NCBI RefSeq assembly: GCF_042242105.1
Contig: NC_092029.1
Span: 15,176,885-15,240,884, forward strand
Origin: Pempheris klunzingeri
Lineage: Eukaryota; Chordata; Actinopteri; Acropomatiformes; Pempheridae
Length of the DNA: 64,000 nucleotides
Direction: 5' to 3'
Shown here: positions 1 to 12,400 of the stretch, in pieces
Layout: every line of letters begins with the position of its first letter
How positions within the stretch are numbered: the stretch's first letter is position 1
Notes under the pieces: model-generated
Seen by the model: the letters and a program-made list of their open reading frames with translations, nothing else
Told to the model about the DNA's origin: nothing
Database searches by the model: none
Position numbers and translations under genes: made by a program

Positions 1-931
1 TTTCTATCCATTTTATTTATTCATTCACGTGCATGCGCTTGATACTTTCCTCACAGTGAAATAAAGTTAATTTTTAAGTCAATTACACCCCATTGGAACA
101 AAAAGTGCAAATTAAAACATGCCACGCCCAAAAAGAGTACATTTTTAGGATGGGGCCGCTATCCAGAGCTCTGTACTGCACTATAAGTGTGTGTAGTGTC
201 ATAATGTAGTCTGCAGCACTATAGTGTACTAAGGAATATTCATGGGTGCTGATCCAGAGCCATTTTGTCACTATGTCAGAGATAAAGCTGCACCAGGCAA
301 GATTTTTATATCAACTCACAACTTTCCAATTACCCTAAATCAGAAAGCGGGCTCAGTGTGGACAGCTCAATGCCGACACAAATCAAAACTTCGGTGCAAA
401 AAACGTCCCCTAAACAACGCAAATGTCTCACCTAGACAAGTCAGGGCACTTTCTGAGGCTCTGAAAATCATTCCTCCTTTCACTCAACTCCCATCTGATC
501 TGGAAATTGATGTTTGGTGCCTTCGTGTTGCCCGTTGTTTCAACAGAGACGAGCGAAGTGATTTTTGGTAGGAATGTTTGCACTGCGTCTTTGCAGAAAA
601 CAAATAAGTGATCAACTGTGTTTTTAAGGTTTTTAAGTCCAATATCTCATGAAAAAAAAAAAAACACATGCTCAGACATGCTGTAAATGGGTCAACTAAG
701 AGCATGTAACGTGTAACACATCTCCAAAACATTAACTTCCATAAGGAAGATCATTGTGATCATTGTCTTTTTCAAATATTCCAGTGGGTTTTTAAGAATG
801 ATTACCATTAAAATAGCCTGAAACACAATAAATCACTGACTTCGGAGTTGGCAGTTGCACTCAAAATGCACTAAGTTGTGTTTAGCGATTGAAGTTGGTC
901 TTGTCTGAGTCGTTCATTGAGCGCAGCTAAT

Positions 932-1403
932 ATTGCAGGTGGTTTCTCCAAATGCAACACAAAATGCCACTTTTAATGACTACTGCTGTCTCAAAATTAT
1001 TCAACTCCCTGAACAGAATCCCTCATAAGAGCGCTCATTTGCAAATAAGAGGTTGTTTCAAGCACACCTGACGCAACTAATCAAGGGCCTCATCAGCTGC
1101 ATCAGGTGTGCTTGAGAGAGAATTCAAGAGAATTGTTCGAAAAGTTAAGAAAGGAGATCAGTTTCAGCACGCAAAAAACCCAAGAATATTAGAGAGCTGG
1201 AGGCTATTGCCAATGAGGAATGAGCTAAGATTCCTCAGGAACGCTGTCAGAACCTGGTGTCTGGCTATGCATCACGTTTGCTGCAGATCATAACAGCAAA
1301 AGGGTGCTCTAGTGATGCTTGTCAAGTAGGGGTTGAATAATTGAGACAGCGGTAGTCATTAAGAGCGGTATTGTGCGTTGAATTTGGAGAAACCACCTGT
1401 AAT
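932..1403. mobile_element. Non-autonomous DNA transposon (MITE-like) with about 72-bp terminal inverted repeats
   Basis: The left arm, about 932-1009 (starting ATTGCAGGTGGTTTCTCCAA), is the imperfect reverse complement of the right arm, about 1331-1402 (ending GGAGAAACCACCTGTAAT). The element is about 470 bp and carries an inner hairpin at 1059-1114. There is no transposase ORF. The ends abut TAATATT-like sequence on both sides, so the target duplication is ambiguous (TA or AATATT). I recognise the arm sequence as a common teleost repeat but cannot assign a superfamily. Confidence 0.75.
1059..1114. repeat. Inverted repeat hairpin (17-nt arms) inside the 932-1403 element
   Basis: CAAGCACACCTGACGCA at 1059-1075 pairs with TGCATCAGGTGTGCTTG at 1098-1114 with one mismatch, across a 22-nt loop. 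Confidence 0.85.
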
Positions 1404-1745
1404 ATTGATTGCATTGAGCCATTTCAATTGTTCTTGTTGGAGTTCATTGAACACAGCTGAAAAACAACTAATTTTGCCAGTACACCCGATTTGCTGTGGG
1501 GGTTGAACAAAGATTGCCCTCTCACTGGACAGGGACCATGTGGGAAGAGACTCGGCTGTGAACATGTGATAATAGATGGCACATATGTTCGCTGGATATG
1601 GCACAGGTGTTTATATGTGAATATGAATGTGACCCTCACAGATCTGCAGAAAATTCCCCTTCTGGGCTTGAGGTGTGATCAACACTGATGATTAACAGTC
1701 CCAAATGATCTTCGCCCTCTCAGCTCAGCAGCATAAACCGCCAAT

Positions 1746-1764
1746 CCCCCCCCCCCCCCCCCCC
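1746..1764. repeat. Homopolymer C run (19)
   Basis: Nineteen consecutive C bases. Such tracts can form i-motif or G-quadruplex-like structures and are prone to sequencing length error. Similar runs occur at 22490-22511 (G) and 24428-24444 (C). Confidence 0.95.
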
Positions 1765-2984
1765 TCACATCCCCTTGGTATAAAATATCACACCAGCTGG
1801 GTTTAACATCAGCATGTTGTGTGCAGGTACGGACATCGCATGATTTCTGGTAACTGAATTCAAATGGCTTTCCCAAATTGCCTGGTGCAGCTTTGAAGTT
1901 GGCCTACGAGTTGTAAATATTTATGGGGTTGACCAAGATTGATTTCAAAATCTGTGACATGAAAGATATAACCTCTGGCATCTTTGAGCAGACGGTCTCA
2001 AACTGTTATGCAGGTGGCCGACGCATTGAAACATACGGTCAGTCCACTTCAGACAATTTGGGCTCTGACAGAAACACATATCTTAGAATGTTTTATTGGC
2101 ATCCCATAACTCCTCATTTGCTCTGTGCTCACAATTAGCTATAAGGTGCAGTGTATGGGGAAATAAAAGTTCTACAGTGCACTTATTAGTTTAACTCGGG
2201 CTTAATTTGACTTATTATGCATGCAAGAATGCACATAAATTAACTGTGTAAACAGAGCCGGCATAAAACATTTCCTCTTGTGAAATTCATTACCACTTCA
2301 GGAGAGAGTGGGTCTATGCCCCAGAGACTGGCAGAAGAAGAAAAGTAGTATGCAAGCACAAAAGAACTGGCACACAGCAGCACAACACTGTTGACAATAA
2401 GCAAGAGCAAGTTTAGTAAGGCTAAACAGACAGGCATGTTAACACTAATGCAGACAAAAGTAGGAAGGGTTAAATCTCTGAGCGGGATTAAAATGTCACT
2501 GATTAGTCGCTTCTGAAAAAGGTCAAAAAGGCAAGAAAGGAAGAAGTGGAGAACTGTGGCTACGAGGAATGCTAACCAAAACATGACATTAAAAAGATGT
2601 TATTTAGAAAAGTCAAAGTTTTTTTAATAAGTTTGAAACCCAAGACAGCAAAGTCCTCTGACATTAAACTGCATTACCAAAGGAAGATTAAAACGGGAAC
2701 AGCATAATGAAGAGATTTTTTTTTTTTGTAAACAAGAGCCTTTTAGTTTGTGCCCCGTGTTCTCTGATAAACTTTGGTTGTTTATCCAGAAAACGACTTA
2801 GCAGTCAGTAAAAATCAATGGAGGAATATCTAACTTTAAAAATTACCGCAAGAAAATAGTAAGGGGAGAATCTGACAAACCGTCTCTTCAGGTAGTGCAG
2901 CTCACTGAGGTGAAAGGACTGAAGTTTTCTTGATCTTTGGAAAACCTGGCAAAGTGTCGTTCTGCAGAATCATATCTAAGAGGA

Positions 2985-3217
2985 ATAGTTTGACATTTTG
3001 GGAAATGCGTTTATTTTGTTCCCTTGCTGAGAGTCGTGCAGATCGAGGCCACTCATGTCTGTACGCCTCATCAAAAGCGCTTTCCAGTCTCTAATGTAAA
3101 ACTGAGCTAACCGGCTGTAGCCTTATTATTAGCAGGCAGATATGACAGTGGTATCGATCTTCTCATCTAACTGTCAGCGAAGGAAGCAAATTAGCATTTC
3201 TCAAAAAGTCAAACTAT
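2985..3217. mobile_element. Teleost MITE, copy 1 (terminal motif GTTTGACATTTTGGGAAATG)
   Basis: ATAGTTTGACATTTTGGGAA at the left end is mirrored by a degraded complement ending in AGTCAAACTAT at 3207-3217. The interior contains the TTTCCAGTCTCTAATGTAAA...GAGCTAACCGGCTG block found in many fish genomes. Related copies lie at 27611-28054 and about 34600-34915. It sits in the slc24a4 intron. Confidence 0.75.
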
Positions 3218-3477
3218 TTGCTTTGTGTACATTTCAGCAGAATGTAGGACAAGCTGAAGCGATTCGTGTTAGATCAGCAGGAAGGAGCAAGGATTAAAGC
3301 CACAGATCCTGTAACAGAAGGGAACAACTGCATTCCTCCAGATAATCAAAGGCACATTCTCTAAAATATTTCCATTTCGTAGCCCAGACAACTCCAGTCT
3401 TTCTTCAACATAGAATATTTGATTCATTTGCGGGCAGAGGGGAGTCTTTGGTACCCAGCCTGTCTGATTAGCCTTAC

Positions 3478-6400
3478 CTGTTGAGAGTAAAGGCGATGAC
3501 GGGTCGTCATCCCAAACATAGTCATAACTAGTATTACCGTCCTCCATCTCACTGCTGGCCGCAGCATTACCGTTGGCCACGTTCTTCTTTTTCGACTTGC
3601 CCATAAAAAAATTCTGCATGCTGGAGTTGAATCTAGTAAACAGATGGAACATAATCCCTAAATTAGAGATACAAAAATAGTTCAGCCTAAAAGTCCAAAA
3701 GGCAAAAGACATAAACAAGTTGGGACATTCTGTGTCAAGATTCCCCATTTGCAAATAGGGTTTATGAGCTTCAGATGAAAGGCTCCAACTTATATATAAA
3801 TATAGATATGGTATGTATTAATTAGCCAGGATAACCTGTTTATTCTTCATACCACTATAGAATGAATTTACAGTTAAGGTGGCCTCCTTTCTAAAAAGAA
3901 AAACAGCGTCAGCATTACACTTTACAACAAAAGTGCCCAAAATTTGAATAAAAGAATAAAAGGAGGAAACAGTCAAAGTGTTCCCAGAAGCCCACACAAG
4001 GCTTTCATCAGCCACGCAGGCCTTCATAAAACCATTTGAGTGCCATTACATAAAAATGTTATCAGAAATACTTAGCACACCTCTGCTGCCTTTTGAAGCT
4101 CTTGTGATGCTGCCAGTGTTACCTCTGCACACATTTTGTTCAGGAGGTCCTAGACTGTCAGAAGCAAACGCTGAAAAACTAAAAACGTCTTATTTTGAGG
4201 GTACAAACCTGAATTAAGAGTTTAAGTTTATATTTTATACAGATTAGGAATGAAGCGCACACAAAACGGCGCATGGCTGTGAAAGTACTACCATTGCATT
4301 TTTTTTAAATAATAAAATAATCTTTATATTTTAGCTGAAGCTGTGACTTTCATCATAAAACTACATGAGCCAGCAATGTTCATGGTTTACACTGTGTGGT
4401 GTTAAGACTCATTTCCCTTGCAGTCCTTGATGAAGACATGATGAAACGACTGAGATAATGTTATTCAGATAAAAGCAGTGCATCTGTTGCTAAATGCATT
4501 CTGTACAGCACATTTTTTCCCCACTTTGAGGCCCCCAGTATATTTAGCCACAGACATCCACGACCAAACACGTGTGATTTAAGATTCAAAAGCATTAACA
4601 GAGATTTTTGTCAAGTTATTCTGCTTCATTGCATTTCTCCCTGTGCGGTTATTTGCTTTACAATTGGCTGCATTCACATTATTTGAGGAGGGAAATAAAT
4701 AAAAAAAACAAAAATAAAATCATAGCTGAGCTGTGAAAGGTCACCTCAGAGCTAAATAAAACCCACTCTGCTCCATTTTGACTGGAACGGCCCAAAATGG
4801 TCAGTGGATATTTTAGGAAAGGGGAGACATATGACAGCATATCCTACAGTAAGCACTTCTTTCCTCCAAATGAGAAAGGAGAGGAGTGATCCGGTTAAGC
4901 CTGTGCTCTTAGCCACTGCAGAGGGAGAAAGATTAAACTCTTATGGCAGGGAGAGAGCAGGCTGCTGCTGAGTGTAACACAGATTATCAGCTGGACAGAG
5001 ACGGCGGCACAGGACGACGTGGTTGGCATTATGCACTTTGGACTATAAAAGACACAAACATGGCGTAATAGATGGGAGTCTGTTTTGTTTTGTTTTTTTC
5101 CTCCATGATACAGTGCAAGAGACAGGGGACAAGATGTTCTCGGGGGCAGACTGTAACCCAAAATTGTGACCAGATGTCACGAACCCCAGGCAACTGACTA
5201 CAAAGACATACTTCACTGATCCTTTTAGAACAACGTCAAATTCAAAACAAAGGCTGAAATGGGATAGATTCAAGTGTCTGCCCTGGGATAACGGTTCTGT
5301 GAAATAAAATACATCCAAAATAAGGATTTACAGTTTATTTCTGGTGTTAATGGTGGATATGTGCTGACTCTAAAAACTACTAATTGATATGTGGATCTTT
5401 TTTGAAATTAATGTCATAACATTTTGATCCCAAATATAAATGTCAATTATTCACAAATTAGACTTAAGGCCCAACTGAATGAAATAAAAGTTGACTCATT
5501 CCAAGAGCAATCTGTCCACCAGGAGGCTGCTGGGTTGAATCTCTGGACCAGATTTATCTTGTGAGCCTTTGGAGTGGTCTGACCCCTACGTTGGGAACTA
5601 GTGGACTAAACTAGATGTAGCTACTTGAGGTGGAGCTAGTTAGAACTACTGCAACAGTAACACTGCTCACACACTGACGCATCAGTAATAACCATGTTTT
5701 TTGATCCATAAACTATAACTGTGTTGTAACAAAACGCATTGATGCTGGTGCCAATCTTCACACCATGTATAAAAATCTGCAAAGCATTGGTTTGAAACGG
5801 TAGATGCAGGCATACTGAGCCATTTTCAATCTGCTAGAAGCTTGCAAGGTCAATGCTGAGATAAATCGACCAGTTGGAACGTATCTACAGCATGAACTTT
5901 ATAAAAAAAAAAAAAAAAAAACAGGTCTCACACTTATTTACAGGAGGATGAGACAGAAGAGAGAGGGAGAAAGGAGCTCGTGCCCACAGAGAGAGCGAGA
6001 GAGAGAACGTGGAGCTGCAGCTTCGTGCATAGCTGACACTGGAGCCAAAAGCTCGGGTTGCTGTGACAAATTGATACGACTCAGGACCGCGGCTCTCCAC
6101 CACATTAATGTCTGCTTCTGGGCACTCTGGAGGGGAAGAGTCTCCCACCGCCAAAGAGCCCTCTGTGGGGGATCATGTCACTGAGCCCCTCACACAGCCA
6201 CTCCCCTCAACCCCTCGCCCCCAATATAACATTTTTCAAAATGAGCCTCAGACTTGGGGTCTGAGCTACATTTTGAAAATCTAATAATGCCATTTATAAT
6301 ATACCAGTCAGGGGCCATTTTCCTAGTTAATAAGTACTTTTTTCTTTGGATACTTTCAGTACATTTATAGCCAATAACACTTTAATAACATTTTTCTTAA

Positions 6401-9400
6401 GTAGGATGTTGACCAGATGTTGGTTATCAATCAGCTTGAGTGAGTAACAACTGATTTAAAGACGTGCAGAACTCACTTCATGACAAGGATGTATCCAGCA
6501 TACATGACAACCAGCACCAAACTCTCCCACCTGGTGAAGGGAAACGCACACAGTGAGGGCTACAGTGACGATCGAATTCAGCTTTTCAAAATCATTAGAG
6601 GAACAAAAGTGTCATTTCCAAAAGTCATCATCAAAAAGTTAGCTTTGCTTTGAAATACACAGACACATTTACAGCTTAACTTACCAAACTATCTTCTCGT
6701 CGTAGATGAACTGAAAAAAGAAAGGGAGCATTTCTCTTAGATTAGAACTAAACGTTCAAAGAAGACAGTCACAGCTAGTGCTCATCAATGAATGCATGTG
6801 GTGAACTTGTAACTTGTCCAAACTTACTGCAATCAAAGCCAGAACAGACAGGATGTAGTAGAAGGAATCCCTGAAAACTGCCCACCAGGTCAATATCACC
6901 ACCTGAGATTTCAGAGGGAAAAGTCATATTCACAGACATTTTTCAGCTGCATCCATCTGTATTTGAGCTCTGTGAAGCATTTTGGTTAATACATATGGCG
7001 TTATCAAAAGCATTTAATGTGTCAATTTCGCCTGACAGAAAGAGCTTGGAGAACCGTTTGAAATGATCCGTTTGCATTTCTACTAAGACCAGTACAGAAA
7101 AAACTAATTGAAGCAGATGGCTTTGTTTCCCCTCAGCAAAAAAAAAAAAAAACTTCTGCCACACATGTGCTGCTCTGCTGTCTATAAATAAACAGAATGA
7201 TGCCGCTGCAGCAGGAAGCCTCCCCCTTACTCACACACACACAGACACACACCTGTCCAGCAAAGATCCCACAGACACCAATGATGCAAAGGATGTTGAA
7301 GACCGCTGAGCCAACGATGGTCCCCACCCCCACATCACCGTGGGTGATGAAGACACCTGCACACAGGGAGGCAGCCAATCAGAATCAACGGTGACACCAA
7401 CCATCTGGGAACGTCTGAGTGTATGCACATACTCTGTGTGTCTGTGTATGTGTGTGTGTGTGTACCAATGACGGATGCAAAAAGCTCTGGTGCAGAACTC
7501 CCAGCTGCCATGAAGGTGGCTCCTGCAACATCTTCACTCAGATCTAATTTCTGCAGAAATACAGCACAGATGAGTGGTTTACACCGACAAACCAGCACTG
7601 TGCAACTGTCACACTGAAAGAGGAGACTAAAAGTACCTCGCAGATCTTCTCCAGCGCCGTCACAAAGTATTCGTCGCATGTTATGGCGAGGGCCAGAAAC
7701 ATGTAGAGTGTCTAGGGGACAGAAGCAGCAGAGTTTAAAGTGTGTGTGTCACAAGGGCAAGACAGAGTGAGAATAAATGTGTGTCCATGTATTAGGTACA
7801 TCCTTGATCAGCAGAGATTAGGTGAGTTAATAGAGCCTTGGCAGAGGAAGATGTTCTCTCGCTAGAGGACAGGCGAAGGGGAATCTTGAAAAGACGGCAC
7901 CTAATTGAAAGAGGACCTGCATCGAACTCAAATGTTAATTCAGTGACAAGCTGCTTTCCCTTACAACTTGAGAAATCTAAAAGGATCCGCATACTCCCGC
8001 TGCTTTGAGAGAGGAGGTCTGCCTATTTCAGCAGCTGAGGCCAGATCTATAAATTATAGATCAGGTGTGACATCATCATGGCCCGGCAGCTCCAACGGGC
8101 GTGCTCTGCTCTATGCTATCCACAGGGGGCAGTGCAGGACTGCAGTGCGATCAGACCCCCCCCCATCACATATTTTATCCTCCTCTCAGCAGTGAAGCCA
8201 GGACAAGATCAAGTCACATCTCAGTGTGCAACATTAAGCTGGGGACGCTAAACGGGTGGTGGTCAGGGTGGGAGACTGGATCACTTAGATTTGGGCCAAG
8301 ACTGGTTGCATTTCTACATACAGTAGGTTCCTCTCAGAACAAAGATGTTTTTAGTGACACTGCAGTGATTATAACAAGGGTGTTAAATATTCCCGTGCGG
8401 AATGTGTAAGTAATATTTGTCCAGCAATAAAATTCTTCTCATACTGTGATTTTTCCTGATTCCACTTGCATATTTTTACCATTATGATTTTAAATGCATG
8501 ACTTTTACTTGTAATAAAGATTTTTACTGTGTGGTTTTAGTCATTTTACTCAAGTTAGGCTCTGAATAGTTTGCCCACCTCTAAATGAAGATAACAACAA
8601 CTAGAATAACCACCTCATGGCTGTGTGCCTCCGCAGTTCACACCCATGTCTGTCCAGACCCCAGATTAGCGTCACCTACTCAGTATGTGACCGAATGTGA
8701 AATATGGCCACAATCTCCCCTTCTGTTCCCGAGTTATGGCGTTGAATAACAACCAGAAAAGTGTTTTTCCAGAGCCTTATGTCGTCATAGTGAAGCTGAC
8801 CTTTGACCTTCTGGATATAAAATGTCATCACTTCATGATTTCATCCTATTAGACATTTGTTTGAAATTTTGCCATAATTAGCGTATGAATTCTTGAGTTA
8901 TGGCCAAAAACGTGTTTTGTAAGGTCACAGTGACCTTTTACCACCAAAACCTAAAAACAGTTCATCCTTGAGTCCAACATTTGTGCCAACTTTAAAGAAA
9001 TATTGCGTATACGAGAATGGGATGGATGGACAAGTCGAAAGCATAACACCTCTGGCCGCGGCTGCTGCTGGCGTGGAGGCATAACAATGTGGGCTACTTC
9101 CCTCCACGTAGCGCGTATCCTCGGCAGGGATGCTAACATAATCTCTGAGATGAACATGCTGTGAAGACAAAAGTACTACTGTTCTTACACCCCTGGTCAA
9201 ACTGGCTCTCGTTCATCATGTCAGTTTGCTGTCATGTCTATAAAAAGGTCAAAAGACACTGTGTGTTCAAGGCTATAGCTGCCATTGATGACAATAAGGT
9301 CATGTCCCCTTTAGTTAGATAGAAATTCATTCACTCACAGTCTACACTCCCTGTGTGTCCTTGTTGAGCTGCAGTGGAGGCATAATATTAAAAAGAATTG

Positions 9401-12400
9401 CGACGGACTTGGAAAAAAAAAAAAAAAATTGACCTGTCCTTTAATACAATAAAATACATTATTAAAAAAAGACCTCCATTCCTAAAACCCTGGCTGCAGC
9501 ACTGGGTCCCATTTAACTTTTTAAAGCCAGCTAAATCCAGCATGAAGAGCAATACTTCATGCTGAGCAATCCTGAATAACTCCATGGAAATCCACAGGTG
9601 AGCTTGTGTCTTTATGTCAAGTCAGCGGAGCTTAGCATGACTGAACGTAGACAATAACGGTTTTCCATGTGGAGAAGCAGCTCATACAATATGAATAATG
9701 GCTATTTAAATGATATTTGTCCATATTTCCTGACCAGGGCCTGCATTTGCCAAGCGTCTCGGCATTGTTCAAATGAATCATCCTTAAATTTAAACTCTGA
9801 CTGACTAAAAATACTCCACAGAGCACTGTTGCCATATTTATGAAGCTTTCTACACACACTCCTGAGTTGGCGCTCTCCTTTGAGAGACGCTTACAACACT
9901 CCGACACGAAACAAATTAATGACGTCTTGTAGTTTTTCCACTGTTACAATGAGTGTTCAGTCAATTCAAAAGACGACTAATTTATATATTACACAAATGG
10001 CATTTCATCTTTAATGGCTTTACGTCTGATTGTAATCTAGTGCTAGAAAGCCTTTGTTGTCTACCAGCCCTATTAAATGTGTCTTGGCTCCAATAATTTG
10101 GCGAGAAATTTGAGATACAATTTTCAAAATGCCAGGTACTTTGTACGACTCATGGTCTCACTTGGCAAGATCCTTTTAGTATTTACTGTTCTACCCATTT
10201 TCTTCCCCTATGGAACACTTCTTCCTGAGTAAATAAATGTGTGTGAGAGATCCCACCTATCTATTTACATAAAAAATGGCTGCATGCTGATTTTAATATG
10301 ATCATACGAGTGTAATCATTTGAGCATTAAAAGACTCCTCGGTGGCATCTTTGCAATCTGGCATACAAAAACTGCTACCACAACCCCACTTTGCTTGTTT
10401 TTGGCTTTTAAAGCCCGGAAGGTAGTTAGGCTGCCATGCGAAAAGCTTCTAAAGCCACCTGCAACCAGCTGAGCTCCAATGAGAGTGTTGACTGGGGTCC
10501 AGTGAGATGGGAGATGCAGGTGCAGCAGCTCAAATTGGGAAAAAAAAAAAAAAACACAAGAGTCCTCTTACCGCCACAATGTGCAGCAGTACGGCCCCAC
10601 TCTTTCGTTCTTCACTGGTGAAAAGGTCATCAGGGAACTCGTGTATTGCTGAGGACAGAGGAAATGTCACAGTCACCACACATCAGCAGCATGACAGCAA
10701 GATACATGTCCCCACCCCACTCTGAGAGGACTGCGTGACTTCATGATGGGTGCCGGTCTCAGAGGAGCAGGCCTGGGAGGCTCATAAGCCTGGTTTAGAA
10801 GGCTTACACTGAATTAGTTTGGTATTGGTAACTATGGGAGTGTAATTTCTTCTCTTCTTGTTCCATCTCTTTCCACTAGATTATCTAATACAGCAAAAAT
10901 GTCTTCTTAAAAAAAAAAAAAAAAAAAAGAGGGTGTCACAGCCAGAGGTCAAATGCAAATTAAATAACAGCCTGTGATCATCATCCAAACACAAGCTGGA
11001 AACTCAGACATCATCACAGGCTTTGAATTTAAAAAAAAAAAAAAAGGACTGAAATGTCTGTCTGCAGTGTGTCACACCACTCAGCAACAAATGACTTCAT
11101 ACCTATTCATGGAGAAAAGAAAAAAAAAAAAAAAGCGAACAAGAACAGTCAACCATCACATCTCTTCAAAACTGATGTAAAAGCTTGGGCTATATTAAGA
11201 GCCTGAAGTCATACAGAATTAAAGCAAGCAGGCAGAAAAACCTCTCATGCTGAGGACTCATCATCCATCATCCAGACCTCCAGCTGGAACACAGTGTGAT
11301 CATGGTACCGCCATACGGCTCCGATCTCTGGGAGCACAACCGCTCCGCAGTGCACCTGGCTGGAGACAGAAGCTGGCCGTCTTCCTGACGGGACCCAGCA
11401 TCTGTGGTGTGCGGCCTCTGTCCGACCTGTTCCTGTTGGGCCAGAGCAGCAGGCTCACGTCTTAGCTTGTGTAAGCAATCTGCTTGTTGTGTTGCAGACA
11501 AGGAGAGATAAGACTATCATTAAGCTATAGTTAGCCTTATGCTGCAAGCACAGTAAACTATTCAACTGAAAAAAACTCATGGCAGTATTTCGAGCTCATG
11601 CTGAAGTTTAAAGTTATAGGAGTTCTGTAATTTCAGCTGTATTTGCACCTTTAAATATTCTGCGGTGATTTATTGGTCACCGTGATGTGGCTTTCACACA
11701 TCGTTTGATTTTGTGTACTTTAAGTTTCTCTGCTGGAGGTGCACCATCATTTGGAGTCTGACCTAACTCTAGTGTTGATAAAATAATAATGCATTTTATT
11801 TGCAGTGCACTTTACATTAGCAAATCAACCAATAGGCAAATCAACAATTGAAAAATCAGTCAGCATCATAAAAAACAGCAAAAGAGAAAAGGTTTAGTCC
11901 TTTTTTAAAGTGCTGTCAATTAAAGAGATGCTCACTGTGACAGTTTATCCTGAGGTGGACATGGCTATAAGTACCAAACTGGATCAAGTGCTGTTGAGAC
12001 ATTACACTAAAGGCAACAAATGTCAACTTCATAATGCTGCTATATGAAAAGTTAAGGGATCGCCGGAGTCGGTAGAATTCATCCTCCGACCACCGAGAAT
12101 GTCGGCACAAAATTTCACAGCAATCCATCCAACAGTTCAGAGATATTGTAATTTAGTGGACCGTCTAACCTTGGCGTCCCTAGAGCCATGCCGCCAGCCA
12201 GCATGGCTGTAAAATAATAATGAAATAGATGAGACCGCTTTGATGTGGTACTACTTATGCATAGTACACTTTGAAAAATTCAAATGATGCGAGAACAAAA
12301 TGCTATAGTCTGAGCGAGCAGAACAATGTTGTTTACAACAGAAAATAAAAGCAAGATTCGGGCCCTTGTCACATATGGACTCGTGAAGTGGAACAGTGCT

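Larger units (their letters stand above)
1..3477 (-). other. slc24a4 intron following the in-window part of the gene (window-truncated)
   Basis: No further slc24a4 exon is visible here; I looked on the minus strand for the conserved MVDE and EAGLRIMIT segments without success. The interval holds a long-TIR element at 932-1403, a 19-base C run at 1746-1764 and a second MITE at 2985-3217. The rest is AT-rich intronic sequence with no supported gene. Confidence 0.6.
8690..9090. repeat. Interspersed teleost repeat made of diverged sub-repeats, carrying nuclear receptor sites
   Basis: Two related units each read GAGTTATGGC...GTGTTTT...TGACCTTT...CAC/CTTC: one from about 8733 and one from about 8895. 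They are followed by a GTCCAACATTTGTGCCAACTTT tail and a GGCCGCGGCTGCTGCTGGCGTGGAGGCATAA-type end near 9053-9085. I recognise the layout as a high-copy fish repeat. Class (LINE 3' tail or DNA element) is uncertain. It lies in the slc24a4 intron between 7711 and 10572. Confidence 0.6.

Noticed and set aside
242..571. 109-codon plus-strand ORF
   Set aside because: No recognisable domain, no matching splice sites, and antisense to the slc24a4 intron; treated as chance or old repeat.
2240..2584. 114-codon strongly hydrophobic minus-strand ORF that looks like a multi-pass membrane segment
   Set aside because: It arises from pyrimidine-rich intronic sequence, does not resemble the missing slc24a4 exons, and has no splice sites in a phase compatible with the gene.
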